Origin: an uncultured Neisseria sp.
GTDB taxonomy: Bacteria > Pseudomonadota > Gammaproteobacteria > Burkholderiales > Neisseriaceae
Direction: 5' to 3'
Assembly: GCA_937919795.1 (NCBI GenBank)
Contig: CALFOA010000439.1
Span: forward strand, 1-10,521
Length of the DNA: 10,521 nt
Every line of letters starts with the position of its first letter. Position 1 is the first letter of the stretch. The notes beneath the pieces were generated by a model. That model saw nothing but the letters and a program-made list of their open reading frames with translations, made no database searches and was not told the origin of the DNA. The position numbers and the translations under genes were made by a program. Of the stretch, positions 6,319 to 10,521 are shown one piece after another.

Positions 6319-7218
6319 TTACTGAAGGGTGGCGCGAGCCATTTCGGTAACGTCCATATCAAATAAAGCATTGATATCGGTTTCGTCGAACACATATTTT
6401 TCATTGCAGAAATCGCAGTCGATTTCGATGCTGCCTTGTTCGGCTACAATCGAGCCGACTTCCTGGCCGCCCAGCAACAACAACATATTGCTGACCTTGC
6501 CGCGCGAGCAGGTGCAGGCAAATTCGATGTCTTCCGGTTCAAATACGCGCGGCGGGGTTTCGTGGAACAAACGGTACAACAGTTGCTGGGCATCCAAATC
6601 CAGCAATTCGCCGCTGTTTACCGTATCGGCCAGCGTGGTAACGTGTTGCCAAGCTTCTTTGTCCAATACTTCTTCCGGCAGACGTTGCAGCAACAGGCCG
6701 CCGACGGTGTATTCATCGGCTGCGAGCGTGATGTGGGTTTCCAATTGCTCGGAACGCAGCATATAAGACATTAACATTTCGGCAATGCTGCTGCCCTCCA
6801 GCGGCACCACGCCTTGCCACGGTTCGCCGTCTTGCGGTTGCAAAGTGATGACGAAAATACCTTTATCGCCCAGCAAATCGCGTAGGGTTTCATGATCTTC
6901 AAAAGTAGCGGTTTCATCCCAGCGAGCAGTGGCACGGCAGGTATCGTTGGAGGTGGCTTCCACTACCAGCATTTTCAATTTGCCTTCACTTTGCACTTGC
7001 AGGGTCAGCGTGCCTTCGATTTTCAAATTGCTGGACAACAGCGCACCGGCAGCCAGCAATTCGCCTAAGGCTTGGCGGATGGGGGTAGGGTAGTTTTTGC
7101 GGCGCACGATGTGTTGCCATACTTCGTTGAGGCGTACATGCAAACCGCGTACCGGCATATCGTCAAAGATAAAGCGGGTACGGCGGTCGGTGATGTGGTG
7201 GGTGTGGTTGGTTGGCAT
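6319..7218 (-). CDS. hslO: 33 kDa redox-regulated chaperonin Hsp33
   Basis: Hsp33 is a cytoplasmic holdase that is kept inactive by a zinc-bound thiolate cluster and switched on by oxidative unfolding. The 299-residue protein has the N-terminal substrate-binding core (FIFDDMPVRGLHVRL, 17-30; GELLAAGALLSSNLKIEGTLTLQVQ, 52-76, in consecutive strands), the GEPWQGVVPLEG block (131-142), the linker with FHETPPRVFEPEDIEF and the C-terminal zinc module: Cys235-x-Cys237 and Cys268-x-x-Cys271, all four present. An extra Cys94 lies in the core. The His-rich N-terminus (MPTNHTHHI) may be poorly ordered. The start has only a weak AGG directly before it. It is downstream of aroE-mtgA on the same strand after an 88-base gap that holds a possible RpoH promoter. 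Confidence 0.96.
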   Translation of the reverse strand: MPTNHTHHITDRRTRFIFDDMPVRGLHVRLNEVWQHIVRRKNYPTPIRQALGELLAAGALLSSNLKIEGTLTLQVQSEGKLKMLVVEATSNDTCRATARWDETATFEDHETLRDLLGDKGIFVITLQPQDGEPWQGVVPLEGSSIAEMLMSYMLRSEQLETHITLAADEYTVGGLLLQRLPEEVLDKEAWQHVTTLADTVNSGELLDLDAQQLLYRLFHETPPRVFEPEDIEFACTCSRGKVSNMLLLLGGQEVGSIVAEQGSIEIDCDFCNEKYVFDETDINALFDMDVTEMARATLQ

Positions 7219-7258
7219 CCTGATATCTTTCTGTGAGCTTAATCTATCGTTAGCACGA

Positions 7259-7286
7259 ATATGGATGCGGGGAACGGAAAATCAAG
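7259..7286 (-). promoter_or_regulatory. Candidate heat-shock (RpoH) promoter for hslO
   Basis: On the minus strand CTTGATT (7286-7280) and ATCCATAT (7266-7259) are separated by 13 bases. Compared with the E. coli RpoH pattern CTTGAA and CCCCATNT, five of six and six of eight positions match, and the spacing is in the allowed range. hslO is an RpoH target in E. coli. This was read by eye only. Confidence 0.3.
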
Positions 7287-7292
7287 AGTAAA

Positions 7293-7304
7293 TGCCTGTC
7301 TGAA
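7293..7304 (+). other. DNA uptake sequence after mtgA
   Basis: This exact single TGCCTGTCTGAA is two bases beyond the mtgA stop codon. With no partner it does not form a terminator, so transcription from aroE-mtgA may continue into hslO. Confidence 0.93.
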
Positions 7305-7306
7305 AA

Positions 7307-7987
7307 CTATTCCGGCAATTCGGCGGAGCGCATACGGCGCAGCACAATATTGGCTTTGGCGCGCATACGCGGGCTTTTCGGGTTGTCGGCATAAAACAGC
7401 GGCGCCGGTACACGGGCGGTTAACAAAGCGGCTTGTTGACGGCTTAAATTGGCGGCGGGCTTGTTGAAGAAATGTTGGGAAGCAGCTTCGGCGCCATAAA
7501 TGCCGTAACCCCATTCGATTACATTCAGATACAGCTCGAAAATACGGTCTTTATCGGTTACCGCTTCCATCATAGCGGTAATCGCTGCTTCTTCGGCTTT
7601 ACGCACATAATTGCGTCCTTCGTTCAGAAACAGGTTTTTCGATAACTGTTGGCTGATGGTCGAACCGCCGGAGCGCACTTCGCCCCGTTTTTCATTTTGG
7701 CGGAACGCGTTGCGCATGCCGCGCCAATCGAAACCGCTGTGGCCGGCAAAACCGGCATCTTCCGAGGCAATCAAGGCTTTTTTTAGGTTTACCGAAATCT
7801 GGTTATAGGGTACCCAACGGTAATCCAGCGTCACATCGCGGCCTTCACTATTAAACTGGCTCATCCGCATACTCATAAACGCGCTATGGTGCGGCGCAAC
7901 GGCGCGGTAGGTGAGAATATTGCCGTAAACATACGCGTTAAACAGGATAAACGCGGCAAACGGTAAAGCAATCAGCCATTTAATCAT
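7307..7987 (-). CDS. mtgA: Monofunctional biosynthetic peptidoglycan transglycosylase
   Basis: MtgA polymerises lipid II into glycan strands at the outer face of the inner membrane. The 226-residue form starts at ATG 7985-7987: MIKW, then one membrane anchor (about residues 4-24), then a family 51 glycosyltransferase domain. Motifs: [15 protein letters not shown] (74-88) with the catalytic Glu76, [14 protein letters not shown] (107-120), RKAEEAA (129-135) with the second catalytic Glu near 133, and [19 protein letters not shown] (151-169). An upstream in-frame ATG at 8048-8050 would add 21 non-hydrophobic residues wholly inside aroE; the start used here is preferred because it overlaps the aroE stop as ATGA, typical of translational coupling. 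No strong Shine-Dalgarno is seen, which fits coupling. Confidence 0.95.
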   Translation of the reverse strand: MIKWLIALPFAAFILFNAYVYGNILTYRAVAPHHSAFMSMRMSQFNSEGRDVTLDYRWVPYNQISVNLKKALIASEDAGFAGHSGFDWRGMRNAFRQNEKRGEVRSGGSTISQQLSKNLFLNEGRNYVRKAEEAAITAMMEAVTDKDRIFELYLNVIEWGYGIYGAEAASQHFFNKPAANLSRQQAALLTARVPAPLFYADNPKSPRMRAKANIVLRRMRSAELPE

Positions 7988-8802
7988 GCTTGGATACTCT
8001 GGCGCATTGATTCGGTAACACTGCGGATATCCGGCGAGAAGCCGCGCCACAGTTGATAAGAGAAAGCGGCTTGCGCTACCAACATGCCCAAGCCATCGGC
8101 AGTTTGTTTGGCGCCGGCCGCTGCGGCCTGTTGCATGAATACGGTGGCTTGGTTGCCATAGGCCATATCGTAAGCCAGTTCGCAGGTAGAAAAGAGGCTG
8201 TCGGCGAGTGGTAATTTATCACCGCTGAGGCTGCCGGAGGTGCCGTTGATGATGACGTCGTAGTGTTGGCCGGCTAGTTCATCGAAGGAACGATAATCCA
8301 CCTCGAATTGATGTGCCAGTGTTTCGGCTTTGTCCGCCGAACGATTGGCCAGTGTAATCACAGCCGGTTGCTGTTCCAACAAAGGTTGCAGTACACCACG
8401 CACCGCGCCGCCGGCGCCCAATAATAAAATGCGTTTGCCAGCCAGAGAAAGCTGGTAATTTTCGGTGAAATCGTTGACGAGGCCGATGCCGTCGGTATTG
8501 TCGCCGCGAAAACGACCGTCGGGCAGCGGAATCAGGGTGTTCACCGCGCCTGCGGTTTGCGCACGCTCGGAGCGTTCGTCTACCCACTCCCAAGCATCAG
8601 TTTTGAACGGCAGGGTGACATTGGCACCGTTGCCGCCTTCGGCAAAAAAAGCTTCGGCAGCGGCGGCAAAGGCACCCAGATCCGCCAGAATACGTTCATA
8701 AACAATTTCTACTTGTTCTTGCGCGGCAAATTGCATATGAATCTGCGGGGATTTGCTGTGGGCAATAGGGTTGCCAAAAACGGCATAACGTGCGATGACC
8801 AT
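7984..8802 (-). CDS. aroE: Shikimate dehydrogenase (NADP+)
   Basis: AroE reduces 3-dehydroshikimate to shikimate in aromatic amino acid and chorismate synthesis. The 272-residue protein shows the substrate site [12 protein letters not shown] (8-19, Ser16 and Ser18), NVTLPFK with catalytic Lys67, Asn88 in [16 protein letters not shown] with catalytic Asp104, the nucleotide loop [10 protein letters not shown] (128-136 region), ANRS (152-155) for NADP binding, and [10 protein letters not shown] (246-255, Gln254). The start gives the expected N-terminus; no in-frame alternative lies upstream. The bases before it are pyrimidine-rich (CTATCTCCTCT), so no Shine-Dalgarno is visible. It leads the aroE-mtgA pair, an arrangement familiar from other Neisseria, where aroE is an MLST locus. 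Confidence 0.97.
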   Translation of the reverse strand: MVIARYAVFGNPIAHSKSPQIHMQFAAQEQVEIVYERILADLGAFAAAAEAFFAEGGNGANVTLPFKTDAWEWVDERSERAQTAGAVNTLIPLPDGRFRGDNTDGIGLVNDFTENYQLSLAGKRILLLGAGGAVRGVLQPLLEQQPAVITLANRSADKAETLAHQFEVDYRSFDELAGQHYDVIINGTSGSLSGDKLPLADSLFSTCELAYDMAYGNQATVFMQQAAAAGAKQTADGLGMLVAQAAFSYQLWRGFSPDIRSVTESMRQSIQA

Positions 8803-8966
8803 AGAGGAGATAGTAAGGGAAGAAATGAAGTATTATGAAACAAACTGTTGGATAGATAAAGTATTAAAAGCACAATGAAAGTAAAGAGTGTGTGAAAGGG
8901 CAAGGCGAAGAAAAACAGTGATATGTTGCAATTTAGCTGAAATTTCCTCCGTTTGGCTTGTTATGA

Positions 8967-8996
8967 TTGGTAAACGCGAGGGGAGGCGTTTATAAT
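8967..8996 (+). promoter_or_regulatory. Candidate promoter of the downstream lipoprotein gene
   Basis: TTGGTA (8967-8972) and a perfect TATAAT (8991-8996) lie 18 bases apart. Transcription would start about seven bases after the -10, at or next to the ATG at 9003, giving a leaderless or nearly leaderless mRNA. The rest of 8803-8966 is AT-rich divergent leader where I see no clear feature. Confidence 0.5.
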
Positions 8997-9002
8997 AGCC
9001 AC

Positions 9003-9494
9003 ATGAAAAAATATATCCTCCCCCTCGTGCTGGTGGCAGCCTTAACCGGTTGTGAATCCATTTATCTGCCGACGCTGAAAGAAGTGCCGGTGTATCCTAC
9101 CAACCGTACCCAATCTGATGATGGTCACTCGGGTTCTTATCATTTGGCGTCTAGGCATTGGACGGATGTTTCCAAAATCCGTGATGAAGCCACTCGCTTG
9201 AGCTATGAAGTTAGCCAAGGTAAGTTGACTAAGGTGCAGGCGGCTCAATATTTGAACCGTTACCGCATTCAGTTGGTGGGTCGTAATGCGGTAGACGATA
9301 GCGTGTATGAAGTGTATTTGCGTTCGGCAGTAGACAGCCAACGTGGTGCGATTTCTACCGAGCAATCTAAACTCTATATCCAAAACACCTTGAAGGGTTG
9401 GCAGCAACGCTGGCCGAATATGCAGAGCAAACCGACCAATCCGGCCTTTACCAACTTCCTGATGGAAGTGATGGGTATGGAGCCGTTGAAATAA
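9003..9494 (+). CDS. Small lipoprotein of unknown function
   Basis: This 163-residue protein begins MKKYILPLVLVAALTGC, a standard lipoprotein signal with lipobox LTGC and lipidated Cys17. The next residues (ESIYLP) contain no Asp at +2, so outer-membrane sorting is likely. The mature part has a polar segment (YPTNRTQSDDGHSGSYHLASRHW, about 32-54 in two halves), a helical region (TDVSKIRDEATRLSYEVSQGKLTKVQAAQYLNRYRI) and a C-terminal helix with LKGWQQRWPNMQSKP. It resembles conserved Neisseria lipoproteins, but I cannot name a family or function. ATG 9003 is preferred because the signal starts there; the only upstream extension uses TTG 8967. GGGAGG at 8981-8986 is 16 bases away, too far for a normal ribosome-binding site. 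Confidence 0.85.
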   Translation: MKKYILPLVLVAALTGCESIYLPTLKEVPVYPTNRTQSDDGHSGSYHLASRHWTDVSKIRDEATRLSYEVSQGKLTKVQAAQYLNRYRIQLVGRNAVDDSVYEVYLRSAVDSQRGAISTEQSKLYIQNTLKGWQQRWPNMQSKPTNPAFTNFLMEVMGMEPLK

Positions 9495-9528
9495 GTGCGG
9501 TTTGACTGCTTACGCTTTGTGTTATTCA

Positions 9529-9566
9529 AAAATGCCTGTCTGAAAAAAGTTTCAGACAGGCATTTT
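9529..9566. terminator. Bidirectional terminator made of two inverted uptake sequences
   Basis: DUS copies at 9533-9544 (+) and 9551-9562 (-) create a perfect 17-bp stem (9529-9545 with 9550-9566) and a 4-base loop AAAG. It separates the convergent stops at 9494 and 9586 and is A/T-flanked on both sides. Confidence 0.93.
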
Positions 9567-9585
9567 ATTGCATGAAAAAAGATGG

Positions 9586-10380
9586 TTACGGATGAGCCGC
9601 GAGAGTGGTACAGCGATTCCAAGGAGAGTTTCTGCATTGCAGATGGCCAACATATTGCAGGCGATTCACCGGGGTGATCGAGGCCACATCACCTTCGCGC
9701 ATGTGCAGAATATCGGCCGGGCTTACCCATTCGGGCGGGGTGTCGGTGAGCGGTTTGCCGGCGCGGTTGAAGGCTTCCACCACAAATTGCGAGCAGAAAA
9801 AGCGTTCGCTGCCAAACGGGGTAATTTGAATCAAGGCCAGCGAATTGCGGCACAGATGGCGCGTGCGGCGCGGCACAACAGGCAACTCGCATACATGGCG
9901 GGTAATCGAATAAGTACTTTGCTTGAGAATGCCGAAATAATTGTAGCGGCCGCCTTGTTCCTGATAGGCAAATTCGCGGATTTTTTCCACTTCCTGCGCT
10001 TGCAAACCGGGGCGGCGGAAGGCGGCCAACAGAGTAGTCTGCTGCATGGCTTGTTCGAGCGGGATAATCTGCACGCCCGAGCCGATGGCTTCGGCAATCA
10101 GGCCGTCACCTAGATAAATAAAGGCGTGGCTTACTGAAGTATTGTTGGCTAACCGTATGCTGAGTGACTGAATGCCGGGTTCGGCGGAAAACAGAATATC
10201 CCCCGCCTGCAAATCGGCGGCTTGAATCGGCACTAAACCGCTGACGGGTTGGGTGTTGCTGCGGCTGGTGTTGAGGGAAAAATGCAGTTGGCCGTCGGCG
10301 GTGCGCTGTTTTTGCCATTCGGCAGCGCAGCCGTTTAGCAGTACCAGCATCAGCAAGGGTAGGATGGGGATGAGTTTCAC
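9586..10380 (-). CDS. YiiX-like permuted papain-fold (NlpC/P60 superfamily) lipoprotein
   Basis: From a GTG at 10378-10380 the protein has 264 residues and begins with the lipoprotein signal MKLIPILPLLMLVLLNGC (Cys18, lipobox LNGC). The domain shows LQAGDILFS (57-65), LANNTSVSHAFIYLGDGLIAEA split around His85, then IREFAYQEQGGRYNYFG (134-150) and SERFFCSQFVVEAFNRAG (191-208) with Cys196. His before Cys in the sequence is the circularly permuted NlpC/P60 order of YaeF/YiiX proteins, putative amidases or thioesterases acting on peptidoglycan or lipids. Substrate is unknown. An ATG at 10482 in frame would add 34 residues before the signal and lies upstream of a TATAAT, so it is disfavoured. No good Shine-Dalgarno precedes the GTG. 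A basic, Cys-containing insert (151-190) sits between the motifs. Confidence 0.8.
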   Translation of the reverse strand: MKLIPILPLLMLVLLNGCAAEWQKQRTADGQLHFSLNTSRSNTQPVSGLVPIQAADLQAGDILFSAEPGIQSLSIRLANNTSVSHAFIYLGDGLIAEAIGSGVQIIPLEQAMQQTTLLAAFRRPGLQAQEVEKIREFAYQEQGGRYNYFGILKQSTYSITRHVCELPVVPRRTRHLCRNSLALIQITPFGSERFFCSQFVVEAFNRAGKPLTDTPPEWVSPADILHMREGDVASITPVNRLQYVGHLQCRNSPWNRCTTLAAHP

Positions 10381-10408
10381 GTTTTTATTTTTAAGCGGAA
10401 TAAGGGAA

Positions 10409-10414
10409 ATTATA
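10409..10414 (-). promoter_or_regulatory. -10 box for the YiiX-like lipoprotein gene
   Basis: TATAAT on the minus strand lies about 30 bases before the GTG start; TTAATC (10437-10432) at 17 bases is a weak -35. Its place inside the longer ORF supports the GTG start. Confidence 0.45.
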
Positions 10415-10487
10415 GCGGGTAACCGCAGTCGGATTAATGAAAATGTGTGGTTTGATTTTTTTGTCGGGCGATAAAACAACACAGCAG

Positions 10488-10521
10488 AATGCCTGTCTGA
10501 AAAATTTTTCAGACAGGCATT
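10488..10521. repeat. Inverted pair of uptake sequences at the window end
   Basis: DUS at 10490-10501 (+) and 10508-10519 (-) form a perfect 34-base palindrome around AAAAATTTTT; the folded RNA would use some A/T bases as its loop. It probably terminates a gene beyond the window edge and lies just upstream of the YiiX-like gene. Confidence 0.9.

Noticed and set aside
7988..8050. Longer mtgA start
   Set aside because: The 21 extra residues lie wholly inside aroE and are not part of the family; the ATG overlapping the aroE stop places the membrane anchor at the N-terminus.
10381..10482. Longer start for the YiiX-like lipoprotein
   Set aside because: It would put 51 residues before the lipobox Cys and begins upstream of the TATAAT box.
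1..10521. A new defence, toxin or mobile gene system
   Set aside because: No CRISPR repeats, nucleases, toxin-antitoxin pairs, integrases or transposases were found; nearly all coding space belongs to known housekeeping or envelope families.

Overview
The window looks like ordinary chromosome from a Neisseria species. The best taxonomic mark is the DNA uptake sequence: nine exact copies of TGCCTGTCTGAA (both strands counted) lie between the genes. As I remember the published DUS dialects, this is the TG-wad form described from Neisseria wadsworthii and relatives, not the ATGCCGTCTGAA form of N. meningitidis and N. gonorrhoeae. A diverged Correia-type element upstream of fabI and the gene content (yciB-yciI-bolA-PPIase cluster, aroE-mtgA pair) agree with Neisseriaceae. 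There are no rRNA, tRNA, CRISPR or phage genes and no transposase.

Layout. 1-2479 (+): a tightly packed run, probably one operon: the end of yciB (septation protein A), yciI, bolA, then two tandem exported SurA/PpiC-like proteins. It ends at a hairpin built from two inverted DUS copies, which also serves the convergent gene. 2603-4393 (-): a YejA-like periplasmic peptide-binding protein. 4394-4655: a divergent intergenic region with a DUS in the yejA leader, a ~107-bp Correia-like miniature element and the fabI promoter. 4656-5438 (+): fabI. 5439-5797: a long hairpin, a possible decayed reading frame and the mscL leader. 5798-6232 (+): mscL. 6319-7218 (-): hslO (Hsp33). 7307-8802 (-): aroE then mtgA, overlapping as ATGA. 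9003-9494 (+): a small lipoprotein of unknown function. 9586-10380 (-): a lipoprotein with a YiiX-like permuted NlpC/P60 papain fold. The window ends in another DUS palindrome.

How the genes fit together. Much of the region concerns the cell envelope: septation/inner membrane (YciB), periplasmic folding (two PPIase-like proteins), peptide uptake (YejA-like), membrane lipid synthesis (FabI), turgor release (MscL), glycan polymerisation (MtgA) and two lipoproteins. BolA and Hsp33 add redox/iron-sulfur and oxidative-stress functions, and AroE is shikimate pathway housekeeping.

I see no new multi-gene defence or mobile system. The signals worth a second look are small-scale: the Correia-like element with altered ends, the fixed 14-base context of the DUS and its one-base-insertion relationship to the classical DUS, a DUS in the ribosome-binding position of yejA, paired foldases without the parvulin histidine, a possible heat-shock promoter for hslO, and a lipoprotein gene whose best promoter predicts a leaderless mRNA.
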